64,000 nucleotides of DNA from Arthrobacter sunyaminii (GTDB lineage Bacteria > Actinomycetota > Actinomycetes > Actinomycetales > Micrococcaceae). A program made the translations under genes and the position numbers. Below the pieces are notes generated by a model. The model worked only from the letters and a program-made list of their open reading frames with translations. It was not told the origin of the DNA and searched no databases. This document shows, piece by piece, positions 1-8,838 of the stretch. Within the stretch, counting starts at the first letter, position 1; the number at the start of each line of letters is the position of its first letter. Location of the stretch: contig NZ_CP076456.1 in the NCBI RefSeq assembly GCF_018866305.1, positions 2,914,001 through 2,978,000 of the forward strand. Reading direction: 5' to 3'.

Positions 1-293
1 GGCATGACGTACTCCGGCCGGAGCCCCACCTGCCAGTGGACTCCGAGAAGCCGGGCAACGGCGTCGTCATCGCCCGCGGTGATGAAGCCCGATGGGTGGG
101 CTGTGCCGATATTGGAGAAAAGGCTCACAATGCGGGTCTCGCCCACGTCGTGCATGGGATCAACGTAGGGCACCTCGGTGCCCGGCTTCAGCGCTTTGAG
201 TGAGTCGCAGAGCTGATTGACCTCAGCTACGTTGTCGTCATAGCGACGGTTCCAGAGTTCTTCGGATTGTGTTCCATTGTCCAGGCTTTGCAT
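1..293 (-). CDS. Uracil-DNA glycosylase-like protein, N-terminal part (runs off window)
   Basis: The visible 97 residues begin MQSLDNGTQSEELWNRRY and contain a VPYVDPMHD segment, then FSNIGTAHPSGFI and VGLRPEYVMP. This pattern resembles the N-terminal part of uracil-DNA glycosylase superfamily proteins of Arthrobacter-type actinobacteria, where DP and a Gly/Pro-rich loop lie in the uracil pocket. If so, it acts in base-excision repair by removing uracil from DNA. The ATG at 291-293 is preceded by an AGGAGA ribosome site about 10 nt upstream on the minus strand, so the start is well supported. The catalytic C-terminal half is outside the window, so the family assignment is tentative. It lies downstream of the tmRNA gene, separated by a strong terminator, and probably has its own promoter. 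Confidence 0.55.
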   Translation of the reverse strand, partial: MQSLDNGTQSEELWNRRYDDNVAEVNQLCDSLKALKPGTEVPYVDPMHDVGETRIVSLFSNIGTAHPSGFITAGDDDAVARLLGVHWQVGLRPEYVM

Positions 294-589
294 AAGGTGG
301 TGCGTCTCCTACAGGGTCGTATCGACCGGTTATAGCTCATGTGCCCGGACGGAGCGCGTACGGGCGGATGCTGCCGTATCCCGCAGCGCCGTGAGGCGGC
401 GGCATTCACGACCGCCGACAGCGGAAGGCCGGACGCGGTTCCTGGCAACAGGTTTCCGGCTCCTGCCAGTCTAGCAATTCCTGTGGTCCCTCCTTCCCGG
501 CTCTGCAGACCGGGGACTGAAAAACCGGGGTGCTGTGACCAAGAACTCCCCGCAGTCCGGCTAATCGCCCGACGCCGGGACAAAGAAGT
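294..589. other. Intergenic region between tmRNA terminator and the UDG-like gene
   Basis: About 300 bases without a convincing gene. Short open frames cross it on both strands, but none has a ribosome site or recognisable protein. It should hold the promoter of the gene at 1-293. A TATAAC-like hexamer read on the minus strand near 330 is a possible -10, but I cannot support a matching -35. Confidence 0.5.
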
Positions 590-636
590 CGTTAAAACAA
601 AAACAGGGAAGCTGCCTGTGGCAGCTTCCCTGTTTT
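590..636 (-). terminator. Rho-independent terminator of tmRNA
   Basis: A perfect 16-bp inverted repeat (601-616 with 620-635, loop of 3) lies 12 bases beyond the CCA end of the tmRNA. Read on the minus strand it is followed by a T-rich tract (587-604). T residues also follow on the plus strand, so it may work in both directions. Confidence 0.85.
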
Positions 637-647
637 TTACTATTGGG

Positions 648-1014
648 TGGAGATGGGGGGAATTGAACCCCCGTCCGATGTCGTGTTGTCAGGGCTTCTC
701 CGGGCGCAGTCTGCGGTGGATTTTCTCGGCCCCAGCTGTCATGCAGACAAGCAGCTGATCCGGGCCCAGCCGTCTAAGAGTCCCGAACACGCCAACGGCG
801 AGCATGTTCAGCAGTGGCCCTCTAAATGACGCCAGGATCCGGGACGAGAGCATTCCCGGGCTGACGGACTATGCCCGCTGCTTAGGCAGCGAGAGCGAAG
901 TCAGTGCGCTTTGAATCGGCACTTATTGTTTTACAAGGAGCGTTTACGAGATAACCCTGTATCCTCGGCCCGCTTCACCTGTCTCGACTAACACCGTCGA
1001 AACCTGTCATCCCC
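648..1014 (-). ncRNA. ssrA: tmRNA (transfer-messenger RNA)
   Basis: Rescues stalled ribosomes together with SmpB. The 5' end (1014) starts GGGGAUGACAGGUUUCGACG, the usual acceptor-side start. The 3' end (648) carries GGUUCAAUUCCCCCCAUCUCCACCA, assembled here from the T-arm, acceptor stem and CCA, matching a tRNA-like domain. The tag reading frame runs from the GCC resume codon at 918-920 to the TAA at 882-884 and encodes ADSKRTDFALAA, which ends in the degradation signal ALAA and resembles the mycobacterial ADSHQRDYALAA tag. At about 367 nt it has normal length. smpB lies directly upstream on the same strand, as is common in actinobacteria. No tRNA or integrase sits beside it, so it is not visibly used as an integration site. 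Confidence 0.96.
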
Positions 1015-1099
1015 AATGTATTGCTAACCCATATGTACTTTTCAAACCGGCCCCATGAACCGGACCGGTGCGTTAAGTGTAGCCCATGAGCGAAGCGGG

Positions 1100-1573
1100 T
1101 CAGGCGCCGCGGTTTTTCTCCCGCATGTCCCGCAGGGCTTCCCTGTTGTCCTGCTTTTCGCGCAGCGTCTGGCGCTTGTCGTAGTCTCGCTTGCCGCGCG
1201 CCACGGCGATCTCCACCTTGGCCCGGCCGTCCAGGAAATACAGCTGCAGCGGAACGATGGTAAAGCCGGATTCCCGTGTCTTCTGCATGATCTTGTCCAG
1301 CTGCTCCCGGTGCAGCAGGAGTTTCCGGCGCCGGCGGGCCGAATGGTTGGTCCAGCTCCCGTTGAGATACTCCGGAATATAAGCTGCCTCGAGCCAAAGC
1401 TCATCGTTGTAGAAGGTGCCGAAGCCGTCCACCAGGGACGCGCGGCCTTCCCGTAGTGACTTGACCTCGGTACCCATCAGAACCATGCCGGCCTCGTAGG
1501 TATCGAGGATTTCATAGTTGTGCCGGGCCTTGCGGTTGGTGGCCACAACCTTACGGCCACTTTCTTTGGGCAC
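1100..1573 (-). CDS. smpB: SsrA-binding protein SmpB
   Basis: 157-residue RNA-binding protein that brings tmRNA to stalled ribosomes. It begins MPKESGRKVVATNRKARHNY, and the core AGMVLMGTEVKSLREGRASL is the diagnostic SmpB OB-fold stretch. The C-terminal tail is basic (DYDKRQTLREKQDNREALRD), as expected for the helix that enters the empty mRNA channel. Length is normal for the family. The gene is 85 bases upstream of ssrA on the same strand and 42 bases downstream of the M23 peptidase gene, so it may be transcribed with the ftsEX group as well as from a local promoter. Confidence 0.97.
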   Translation of the reverse strand: MPKESGRKVVATNRKARHNYEILDTYEAGMVLMGTEVKSLREGRASLVDGFGTFYNDELWLEAAYIPEYLNGSWTNHSARRRRKLLLHREQLDKIMQKTRESGFTIVPLQLYFLDGRAKVEIAVARGKRDYDKRQTLREKQDNREALRDMREKNRGA

Positions 1574-1615
1574 GGGGGAACTCCTTGTCGATAAACGGAA
1601 AACTCTATTGTAGGC

Positions 1616-3016
1616 CTACAGCAGGCCCATGGGGTCAACCAGCGCACCGTTCAGCACCGTCTCGAAGTGCAGGTGGCAGCCCGTGGAGTTGCCGGTGGTG
1701 CCGACGTAGCCAATGAGCTGGCCGGCATTGACCCACTGGTTAACGGAGACCACAAAGCTGGTCAGGTGGTAGTAGTTCGTTGCGAGGGCACTGTTTCCGA
1801 TGACGCCGTGGTCGAGGACCACGCGGTTGCCGGTTCCGATCATGCCGTCGGGCTGGCCCTGGTCGGCGCGGTAGACCTGGCCGGCTGCCGGAGCGTAGAC
1901 GGGTGTGCCGCAGCTGGCGGCGAAGTCGATTCCTGAGTGCAGGTATCCGCCGGTGCCGAAGAAGTCGATGCTGCCCGGAGGCGTGGCCCGCCAACCAAAC
2001 CCGGAGGAAATGGAGGCCTGCACGGGGTGGCTCAGGCCGAAGGCAGACGGATTGGTAGGCGTAACGGAGGGCACTTCAGCCACAGGCGCCGGTCGGTTGT
2101 TGCGTGCCGCTTCTTCGGCGGCTCGGCGGTTCGCCTCAGCGATCCGGGCTTCCTCTTCCTTGCGTGCCTTCTCAAGGAGGGCGCGCTGGCGTTCAGCGAT
2201 ATCAGCCGTTGCCTTGGCCTTGGCCGTTTCCAGGGAAGCGAGCTGCGCCTGGATGACCGGCTTTCGGGCTTCCAGCGCAGCGTTCGCTGCCGCGGTCTGC
2301 TCGATCAGGGCATCCACCTTGGCCTTTTCAGCCGCAGCGGAGTCTCTGGCTTCCTGTTCCAGGACCAGTGCCGCTTCCGCCTGGGCCTTGAGGTTGGAGA
2401 TCTCCTCTTCAACCGCGGCGAGGCGAGCTTCAGAGTTCACGTTGGTGGCGTTCTGCTGGGACAGCTGCTGCATGGCGGCGTTCTGGTTGCGCAGTACCTG
2501 TTCCGCCAGCCCCATGGAATCAGTCAGGCTGTCCGCACCGTCTGCTCCCAGCATCAGCGAAAAGCTGGAGGGCACCCCGCCGCTCTTGTAAGCCTGCGCG
2601 GCAATTTGGCCAATCACTTCTTCCGTGTCATCCATGGCCGCCTGATCCTGCTGGATCTGGGCAGCTATGGTGTTGCGGGTTTCCTGCGCCAACGCAACCC
2701 GGTCGGTAAGGGCGCTGACTTTACCCGCAGCTGCAGAAACTCTGCCTTCAGCATCAGCCAAGGCCTGCTGGGCTCCGGGAAGCTGCTGCTGGTAGATCGC
2801 CAGCTCGGCGACCTTCCTGCTGGTTTCGGCGTCCAGATACTCGTACGTTTCCTGCACCTTCTGCTGCTCGGCCTCGATGGCTGCCTTGCGGTCATCCAGT
2901 TCGTCAGCAGAGGCGGTTCCGCTGAAAGCAAGCGTCAACGCGAGTACGGCGGAGGCAACCACGCCTGCGGTGGTTTTGCGCAGGACCGGCCTCGCTGCCG
3001 GCTGGGCACTAACCAT
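1616..3016 (-). CDS. Secreted coiled-coil M23 (LytM) peptidase, probable FtsEX partner
   Basis: 466 residues. An N-terminal signal peptide (basic start, hydrophobic core about 14-33, cut near AFSGTASA) is followed by a long Ala/Glu/Gln-rich coiled coil (about 40-300), a short Pro-rich linker, and a C-terminal LytM domain (about 330-466). The zinc ligands appear intact: HSGID (His360, Asp364) and HLHF (His448, His450). M23 enzymes cut peptidoglycan cross-bridges. The coiled coil and position right after ftsX (53-bp gap) match the EnvC-type arrangement, in which FtsEX on the membrane opens the hydrolase during division. Unlike E. coli EnvC, whose LytM domain is catalytically dead, this one looks active. 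The start codon lacks a strong ribosome site, so the exact start is moderately sure. Confidence 0.88.
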   Translation of the reverse strand: MVSAQPAARPVLRKTTAGVVASAVLALTLAFSGTASADELDDRKAAIEAEQQKVQETYEYLDAETSRKVAELAIYQQQLPGAQQALADAEGRVSAAAGKVSALTDRVALAQETRNTIAAQIQQDQAAMDDTEEVIGQIAAQAYKSGGVPSSFSLMLGADGADSLTDSMGLAEQVLRNQNAAMQQLSQQNATNVNSEARLAAVEEEISNLKAQAEAALVLEQEARDSAAAEKAKVDALIEQTAAANAALEARKPVIQAQLASLETAKAKATADIAERQRALLEKARKEEEARIAEANRRAAEEAARNNRPAPVAEVPSVTPTNPSAFGLSHPVQASISSGFGWRATPPGSIDFFGTGGYLHSGIDFAASCGTPVYAPAAGQVYRADQGQPDGMIGTGNRVVLDHGVIGNSALATNYYHLTSFVVSVNQWVNAGQLIGYVGTTGNSTGCHLHFETVLNGALVDPMGLL

Positions 3017-3069
3017 TGATGGAACCGTCCATGGAGTCTGTCAGCTTTCTCTTCAAAGTGAGCAACACT

Positions 3070-3981
3070 CTAAACCTTTAAGTAGCGTCTAAGCGTTAGT
3101 AGTGAGGATCCTCCGGCCAGCAAAGCCCCAATAACAAGTAGAACAGGGCTCAAGACCAGTACCTGTTGTGCGGAAATGAAAGCAGTCGCGGGGTAGGCCT
3201 CGGCAAGTGCACCGATAAAGAAGTGCGCCACTGCCCACAGCGTACCCGATGCCAGGACGGCACCAATGACGGCTGCGATGACCCCCTCCAAGATGAACGG
3301 CAGCTGGATGACGGCCTTGGACGCTCCCACCAGCCGCATAATACCGGTCTCGCGCCGCCTGCTGAAGGCAGACAAGCGGATTGTTGTGGCAATCAGCAGA
3401 ATGGCGCAAACCAGCATCACCGAGGCAATAATGAGTGCGATCAGTGACGCCATGTTCATGAACGAGAAGACCTTCTCCAAAAGCTCACGCTGGTCGCTGA
3501 CGGTCTCCACGCCGGGCATCGACGAGAATGCTTCATCAATAACCTCGTACTTTTCCGGATCAACCAGGGATACGCGGAAGGATTCGGGCAGCTGCTCAGC
3601 CGTCACGGAATCAACGAGCGGAGAGTTGGCGAACTGCTCACGGAAATGGCTCAGCGCCGTCGCCTGGTCCTCATAGTCAACCGACGCCACGTACTGGGAG
3701 AACGCCGGTGACTGAAGCTGGTCTTCAATGGCCTCCCGCTGCTCATCCGTCACAGCCCCGGCTGCGCAGGAGGCGGTGGTAACAGTGTCTCCGCAGAGGA
3801 AGATCGCCACCTGCACCTTGTCGTACCAATACCCCTTCATCTGGCCGATCTGCAGCTGCAGGAGTCCGGCAGCACCGACAAAGGTGAGGGATACAAAGGT
3901 CACCAGAATGACGGAGACCACCATGGACAGGTTTCGGCGGATGCCGGAACCGATTTCGCCCAGGACAAATGCCAGTCTCAT
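3070..3981 (-). CDS. ftsX: Cell division protein FtsX
   Basis: 303-residue permease-like partner of FtsE. A cytoplasmic N-terminus leads into TM1 (about 19-42), then a large extracellular loop of about 130 residues with a [11 protein letters not shown] stretch, then three further membrane segments (about 173-195, 225-250, 272-292). This four-TM layout with a big first loop is the FtsX pattern. The complex moves no solute; it passes ATP-driven changes to periplasmic or surface wall hydrolases during division. It overlaps ftsE by 4 bases, indicating translational coupling, and precedes the M23 peptidase that it probably controls. Confidence 0.96.
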   Translation of the reverse strand: MRLAFVLGEIGSGIRRNLSMVVSVILVTFVSLTFVGAAGLLQLQIGQMKGYWYDKVQVAIFLCGDTVTTASCAAGAVTDEQREAIEDQLQSPAFSQYVASVDYEDQATALSHFREQFANSPLVDSVTAEQLPESFRVSLVDPEKYEVIDEAFSSMPGVETVSDQRELLEKVFSFMNMASLIALIIASVMLVCAILLIATTIRLSAFSRRRETGIMRLVGASKAVIQLPFILEGVIAAVIGAVLASGTLWAVAHFFIGALAEAYPATAFISAQQVLVLSPVLLVIGALLAGGSSLLTLRRYLKV

Positions 3982-4787
3982 GCCATGTCCCCCGTTCCCG
4001 CCGCGCCGGTCCCGCCCGGTGAACGGACGCCGTCGGCCTTGACTCCGTCGGCGGTCTTGATAACTGCGGGCTGCGGGATCACAGGTCCCTGCTGTGTCTG
4101 GGGCGCGCCCAAGTAGATGCCTTCACGCTCGTCGCGCACTATCTTTCCGTGGTGCAGCTCAACCACGCGTTTGCGCATCGTGTTGACGATGTCGTCATCG
4201 TGGGTGGCCATCACCACGGTGGTTCCGTTCTGGTTGATCCGGTCCAGGACCTTCATGATCCCCAGCGATGTGGTGGGATCCAGGTTTCCCGTGGGCTCGT
4301 CGGCAAGGAGAATTCCGGGCTTGTTGACGATGGCGCGCGCAATGGCCACCCGCTGCTGCTCACCGCCGGAGAGCTCGTGCGGCAAGCGGTTGTCCTTGCC
4401 CTCAAGGCCCACGGTTTTCAGGACCTCGGGAACGGAATCGCGGATAACGGCCCGGCTGCGTCCAATCACCTGCATGGCAAAGGCCACGTTGGCAAAGACC
4501 GTCTTGTTCGGCAGCAGGCGGAAGTCCTGGAAAACGACGCCGATTCCCCGGCGCAGGCGCGGAACGCGCCAGCTGGGGATTTTCGCCACATTGGACCCGG
4601 CCACGTAAACGGTGCCCCGGGACGCGTGCTCCTCCTTGAGGACCAGGCGGATGAAAGTCGATTTGCCGGACCCGGATGCCCCGACCAGGAACACGAACTC
4701 GCCGCGGTCCACTTCGAGGTTCACGGAATTCAGTGCCGGCCTGGAATTGCGGTCGTAGACCTTGGTGACGTTGTCGAAAGTGATCAT
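3978..4787 (-). CDS. ftsE: Cell division ATP-binding protein FtsE
   Basis: 269-residue ABC ATPase. Walker [10 protein letters not shown] (36-44), Q-loop in VVFQDFRLL, signature LSGGEQQR (139-146), Walker B LLADEP (160-165) and an H-loop in ATHDDD are all present. The start [19 protein letters not shown] is characteristic of actinobacterial FtsE. A Pro/Ala/Gly-rich tail of about 40 residues follows the core domain, a common actinobacterial extension. It pairs with FtsX (4-base overlap). The upstream 127 bases before the SDR gene contain nothing I can call, so a promoter may lie there. Confidence 0.97.
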   Translation of the reverse strand: MITFDNVTKVYDRNSRPALNSVNLEVDRGEFVFLVGASGSGKSTFIRLVLKEEHASRGTVYVAGSNVAKIPSWRVPRLRRGIGVVFQDFRLLPNKTVFANVAFAMQVIGRSRAVIRDSVPEVLKTVGLEGKDNRLPHELSGGEQQRVAIARAIVNKPGILLADEPTGNLDPTTSLGIMKVLDRINQNGTTVVMATHDDDIVNTMRKRVVELHHGKIVRDEREGIYLGAPQTQQGPVIPQPAVIKTADGVKADGVRSPGGTGAAGTGDMA

Positions 4788-4914
4788 GTCTGCTTAGCGC
4801 CCATCAATCGGCCGGAACACGGGCCTTGGTTTGGGAAAAGGGCGCCGGCTGTTCGACTATATCGGCGGTTCCCTCGACAAACGGCGATTAGGGCCGGTGT
4901 GTCGCCACAGGCGC

Positions 4915-5688
4915 TCACCGTCCGGACCATCCGCCGTCCATGGTGTAGGAGGCTGCAGTGACCATGCCTGCGTCTGCACCCGCCAGCCAGCCGGCGAGGG
5001 AAGCCACTTCAGCGGGCTCGACCAATCGCTTCACCGCCGGTTCGGTCAGCAAAACCGAGGAAAGTACCTCTTCCTCAGTAACACCGTGAATCCTGGCCTG
5101 GTCCTGGATTTGGGCTTCAACCAAAGGGGTGCGCACGTAGGCGGGGCAAATGCAGTTGGAAGTTACTCCGTGCGGACCGCCTTCGAGAGCTGCCACTTTG
5201 GACAACCCTTCCAAGCCGTGTTTGGCACTGACGTAGGCACTCTTGAAAGCCGAAGCCCGCAGGCCGTGGATGCTGGAAATGTTGATAATGCGGCCATAAC
5301 CCCGGGCGTACATGCCCGGGAGCACAGCCCGGATCAGCAGGAACGGCGCCTCGAGCATTAGGCGCTGGATCAGCCGAAACGCTGCGGGATCGAAGTCCTC
5401 GATAGCGGCGATACGTTGAATTCCGGCATTGTTGACCAGGATGTCCGTGTCCAAATCCAGCTCGTCGAACGCGGCGGTATCGCTCAGGTCCACCTGCCAA
5501 AACGCGCCGCCGATGTCGTCTGCAACCCTGCCGGCGGCCTCACCGTTGATGTCAGCAACAGTGACTTTGGCACCCTGAGAAGCAAGTTGCCGGGCACATG
5601 CCTCTCCGATGCCGCCGGCTCCACCGGTGACTACCGCCCGAAGTCCGCTGAGATCGCCGCCGTTGCCCGGCTTGCCCGCACTTGCCAC
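4915..5688 (-). CDS. Short-chain dehydrogenase, 3-hydroxybutyrate dehydrogenase-like
   Basis: 257-residue classical SDR with a Rossmann fold. The NAD-binding motif TGGAGGIG (21-28), the NNAG motif (86-89), and the catalytic Ser (138/139), Tyr152 and Lys156 (ISSIHG ... AYVSAKHG) are intact. The C-terminal segment NCICPAYVRTPLVE followed by EEEVLSSVLL and KRLVEPAEVASL closely follows D-3-hydroxybutyrate dehydrogenases, which interconvert 3-hydroxybutyrate and acetoacetate. The start is a GTG with an upstream GGGGGCGG stretch. The gene sits between prfB and ftsE, which are usually direct neighbours in actinobacteria, so it looks like an insertion into a conserved block. Substrate is inferred from motif likeness only. 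Confidence 0.8.
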   Translation of the reverse strand: MASAGKPGNGGDLSGLRAVVTGGAGGIGEACARQLASQGAKVTVADINGEAAGRVADDIGGAFWQVDLSDTAAFDELDLDTDILVNNAGIQRIAAIEDFDPAAFRLIQRLMLEAPFLLIRAVLPGMYARGYGRIINISSIHGLRASAFKSAYVSAKHGLEGLSKVAALEGGPHGVTSNCICPAYVRTPLVEAQIQDQARIHGVTEEEVLSSVLLTEPAVKRLVEPAEVASLAGWLAGADAGMVTAASYTMDGGWSGR

Positions 5689-5798
5689 GAAACCGCCCCC
5701 TGAGCCAGGGCTGTGCCGTCCGCCCAGCCTCTAGGCCAGCATCATGCCATCCGACCCGCAAATTCGCGAGCTTCCCCCGCGAAAGTGCCGGACCTGCG

Positions 5799-6917
5799 CT
5801 ACTTCCGGGCGGATACGCTCCCGTGGGCGCGCCAGCGAATGCCGGCGTCGATGAAGTCGTCAATCTCGCCGTCGAACACCGCTGAGGTGTTGCCGACCTC
5901 GTGCTCAGTGCGCAGGTCCTTCACCATCTGGTACGGATTGAGCACATAGGAGCGCATCTGGTCTCCCCAGGAGGCTTTGACATCCCCGGCGAACGCCTTC
6001 TTCTCGGCGTCCTCCTGTTCCTTCTTCAATAGCAGCAGGCGGGACTGCAGCACCCGCATGGCCGCGGCACGGTTCTGCAGCTGCGACTTTTCATTCTGCA
6101 TGGAGACCACCGTCCCGGTGGGGATGTGGGTCAGGCGCACAGCCGAGTCCGTGGTGTTCACGGACTGTCCGCCCGGGCCGGAGGAACGGAAGACGTCCAC
6201 GCGGATCTCATTGTCCGGGATTTCGATGTGGTCAGTGGGCTCGATCAGCGGGATCACCTCGACTGCCGCAAACGACGTCTGGCGGCGGCCCTGATTGTCG
6301 AAGGGGCTGATGCGGACCAGGCGGTGTGTGCCGGCCTCCACCACCAGCGTGCCGAAGGCGTAGGGCGCCTTGACCTCGAAGGTGGCCGATTTCAGGCCGG
6401 CCTCTTCGGCGTAGGAGGTGTCCAGGACCGTGGTGGGGTAACCGTGGCGCTCGGCCCAGCGCAGGTACATGCGCAGCAGCATTTCGGCGAAGTCGGCCGC
6501 ATCCACTCCCCCGGCGCCGGAACGGATAGTCACCACGGCCTCGCGGGCGTCGTACTCACCGGAGAGCAGGGTGACCACTTCGAGCTGGGACAGGGACTTG
6601 CGCAGTGATTCCAGTTCCGTCACGGCTTCGGCCTTGGAGTCGGCATCGGCCTCGTCCTGGGCGAGTTCCACCAGCACCTCGAGGTCATCGATGCGTGACT
6701 GGATTCTCTCCAGGCGCTCCAACTCCGACTGGCGGTGCGAGAGCTTGGAAGTAATCTTCTGCGCCTCGGACGGATCATCCCAGAGGTCCGGAACGCCGGC
6801 CATTTCACTGAGCTCTTCGATGTCCTCTTTGATTTTGGCTACATCGGAGACCTCCTCGATGGAAGCAAAAGTGGACCTGAGGGCGCGGATCTCCGCGGGA
6901 AAATCTATTTCAGCCAT
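5799..6917 (-). CDS. prfB: Peptide chain release factor 2
   Basis: 372-residue class I release factor. The stop-codon reading tripeptide SPF (204-206, in [11 protein letters not shown]) marks RF2, which reads UGA and UAA. The GGQ motif (249-251, in [16 protein letters not shown]) triggers peptidyl-tRNA hydrolysis. The N-terminal domain is a helical coiled coil. The whole frame is continuous, so there is no programmed +1 frameshift such as enterobacteria and many Firmicutes use; that is normal in actinobacteria. Its nearness to ftsE and smpB is a conserved actinobacterial arrangement, here interrupted by the SDR gene. Confidence 0.97.
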   Translation of the reverse strand: MAEIDFPAEIRALRSTFASIEEVSDVAKIKEDIEELSEMAGVPDLWDDPSEAQKITSKLSHRQSELERLERIQSRIDDLEVLVELAQDEADADSKAEAVTELESLRKSLSQLEVVTLLSGEYDAREAVVTIRSGAGGVDAADFAEMLLRMYLRWAERHGYPTTVLDTSYAEEAGLKSATFEVKAPYAFGTLVVEAGTHRLVRISPFDNQGRRQTSFAAVEVIPLIEPTDHIEIPDNEIRVDVFRSSGPGGQSVNTTDSAVRLTHIPTGTVVSMQNEKSQLQNRAAAMRVLQSRLLLLKKEQEDAEKKAFAGDVKASWGDQMRSYVLNPYQMVKDLRTEHEVGNTSAVFDGEIDDFIDAGIRWRAHGSVSARK

Positions 6918-6974
6918 GGTTCTTACAGCCTACGCCATGCGCCCTGCCGGCCGCCTCCGGGCATTGCGTCCGGG

Positions 6975-8633
6975 CTAGTGCCCCTCTGTACCGGATTCAC
7001 GGTGCCGCCCGGCGGTCCCGGCAGAACCTGCCAGCACGCCCGCAGCAGGACTCGCGTTTGCCGGCGGCGACACAACAGGGTTTTCCGCACCTGACCCGCC
7101 GTCGGCGTCCGCCGCCGCAGCGGGATCGGGCGTCGGCCGGAACAGCGCCCGGTGAGCCAGGACGGCGCCGGCGGCCAGCACCAGCGCATACAGTGTGACG
7201 AGCACCGGCCACGTGAACGGCGGCTGCCAAGCCGTGTCCTTGAACATGCCAGCCCAGCGGATACTCTCCTCCAGCCCGACTGTGTAGCGGCGGAGTACGT
7301 AAATGAAAGCGTAGAACTGCGCCGCAGCCGTGCCGGCGAGCAGCCATGCCCCGGCCCTGCGGGCTACCGGGCCCGTGGGGAAGGGAACAGTGCGGAAGGC
7401 TACGCCGCAGGCCAGAAGCAACAGTACGATGACGGCCAGCAGGTAGCGTCCCTGCCAAATCCAGCCAAGCTGCGCAATGACCTGTCCCTGGAGGATGGGC
7501 GGCAGTGCTATGGCCGCGGCCACCAGAACCAGTACTGCCAGCCGGTCCCGCCGTTTGGGGGCTGCCAGCCCCAACAGCAGGACTGCTCCCATGGCCGCGT
7601 GCCAGAAAATGTAGACGCCCGCGGGAAGAGGTGTGTCCAGCCACCCCATATAACCGATGTAACCGGACACGTAATCGAAGCTTCGATCCAGCATGATCTG
7701 GGCCGCGTCCCACCGGCTCAGGTCCACGGGACGGCCGGTCAGACTCTTGAGACTGTCTGCCTGAAGCACCCAAAGGAGGCCCAGTACGCAACCCACACCG
7801 ATCAGGGCGGTCATGGCTATGCCGAGCCGGTTCCGGAGGATGGCGAACATCGGTTTCCACCCGTACATGATGAGCGGAACAACTACGGCCAGGGCCAGCC
7901 AGACCAGTGACAGCGAACGGGTATTGGCGAGTACGGCTCCTGAGACTCCCACCAGGACGATGTTGCTCCGCACTGACCTCAGCGCCGCACTGTTCTCGAG
8001 GACAACACACAAATTGAGGAACAGCGCGGCTGTGGTGACGATTTCCAGGGCATTGGGATTAATCGACCCGTTCAGGAACAGCACCATGGGAGTGATCGAA
8101 ACGATCGCGGCGGCCATCGGCCACCGGGGGCGGCGGAGGCGCGCCGCAGCCCCCAGCGACACCGCGAGGAAGGCAGCCCCGATAAGTCCGCTGACGATAC
8201 GCATGGCGTAGACTGCCGGCGCTCCTGACATGAACAGGGAGGGCCAGCCCACCAGGAAGTAATACATCGGGTTGTAGTTGCCCGCGCTCGTTTCGGCTGC
8301 TGTCAGTGACGTGTCATCAGCATCGACCACGGGGGCGCAGTCGGCGGTAATCCGTCCGTCGTACGCGTGGCAGGCCTGCGCCGGGAGGCTGGCGATATAG
8401 CCCGGAACCTGAACGGTGGCCCGATCACCCTGTTCGCCGCCGGACACCCCGAGTAGCTCACCGCGGACCACAGACGCTGCCTTGATGGCGTGTGCCGGCT
8501 CGTCCGGTACTGCCATCAGCGGAGAGGCCAGCGCCCACAGGGTAGACAGCGCGGCGAGGACCAGGAAGGCCAGGGGAAGGAAAAGCCGCCCGGTAAAGGG
8601 CAGTGGGCGCGCACGGCGGTGCAGCACATTCAT
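6975..8633 (-). CDS. DUF2142 polytopic membrane protein
   Basis: 552 residues with many hydrophobic segments spread from about residue 15 to 500 and a Pro/Ala/Gly-rich hydrophilic tail. The first extracytoplasmic loop has a MAVPDEPAHAIKAASVVRG motif, the signature of DUF2142 proteins, which are often encoded in surface glycan loci and look like GT-C type polyprenyl-phosphate-sugar transferases. The acidic-proline DEP motif after TM1 would fit a GT-C metal/donor site, but the reaction is unproven. It is divergent from gtrA across 205 bases, so the two may form a glycan-modification pair. The start is ATG in front of a basic RRARPLP stretch. Confidence 0.82.
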   Translation of the reverse strand: MNVLHRRARPLPFTGRLFLPLAFLVLAALSTLWALASPLMAVPDEPAHAIKAASVVRGELLGVSGGEQGDRATVQVPGYIASLPAQACHAYDGRITADCAPVVDADDTSLTAAETSAGNYNPMYYFLVGWPSLFMSGAPAVYAMRIVSGLIGAAFLAVSLGAAARLRRPRWPMAAAIVSITPMVLFLNGSINPNALEIVTTAALFLNLCVVLENSAALRSVRSNIVLVGVSGAVLANTRSLSLVWLALAVVVPLIMYGWKPMFAILRNRLGIAMTALIGVGCVLGLLWVLQADSLKSLTGRPVDLSRWDAAQIMLDRSFDYVSGYIGYMGWLDTPLPAGVYIFWHAAMGAVLLLGLAAPKRRDRLAVLVLVAAAIALPPILQGQVIAQLGWIWQGRYLLAVIVLLLLACGVAFRTVPFPTGPVARRAGAWLLAGTAAAQFYAFIYVLRRYTVGLEESIRWAGMFKDTAWQPPFTWPVLVTLYALVLAAGAVLAHRALFRPTPDPAAAADADGGSGAENPVVSPPANASPAAGVLAGSAGTAGRHRESGTEGH

Positions 8634-8838
8634 TCGTCGGTGTCCTACTCAGTGAAATGGTCCGGTCGACCCCGGCGCTGGGAGCCGACGCCTTTGAGGA
8701 TGTCCAGTCTACTTGGCCACAGGGTCACGCTTTCGGTTCAGTGAATTTCCGGGCAGGCGTTAGTCTTAGTGCACTCCAGAGGTCTGTTTGCCGGTCCGTG
8801 GAGGGATCAGATCCGGTTTGGCGAGTCAGAAAGATGCA

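Noticed and set aside
647..829. Short coding frame on the plus strand across 647-829
   Set aside because: It is the complement of the tmRNA tRNA-like domain and pseudoknots, not a protein gene.
648..1014. tmRNA as a phage or island attachment site
   Set aside because: No integrase, direct repeat of the tmRNA end, or foreign-looking genes occur next to it.
5763..5785. TTCGCG/CGCGAA stem after prfB as terminator
   Set aside because: Six pairs with a 9-base loop and no convincing T-run on the minus strand; not reliable.
5799..6917. Programmed frameshift in prfB
   Set aside because: The reading frame is continuous from the start to the stop with no internal UGA near codon 25.
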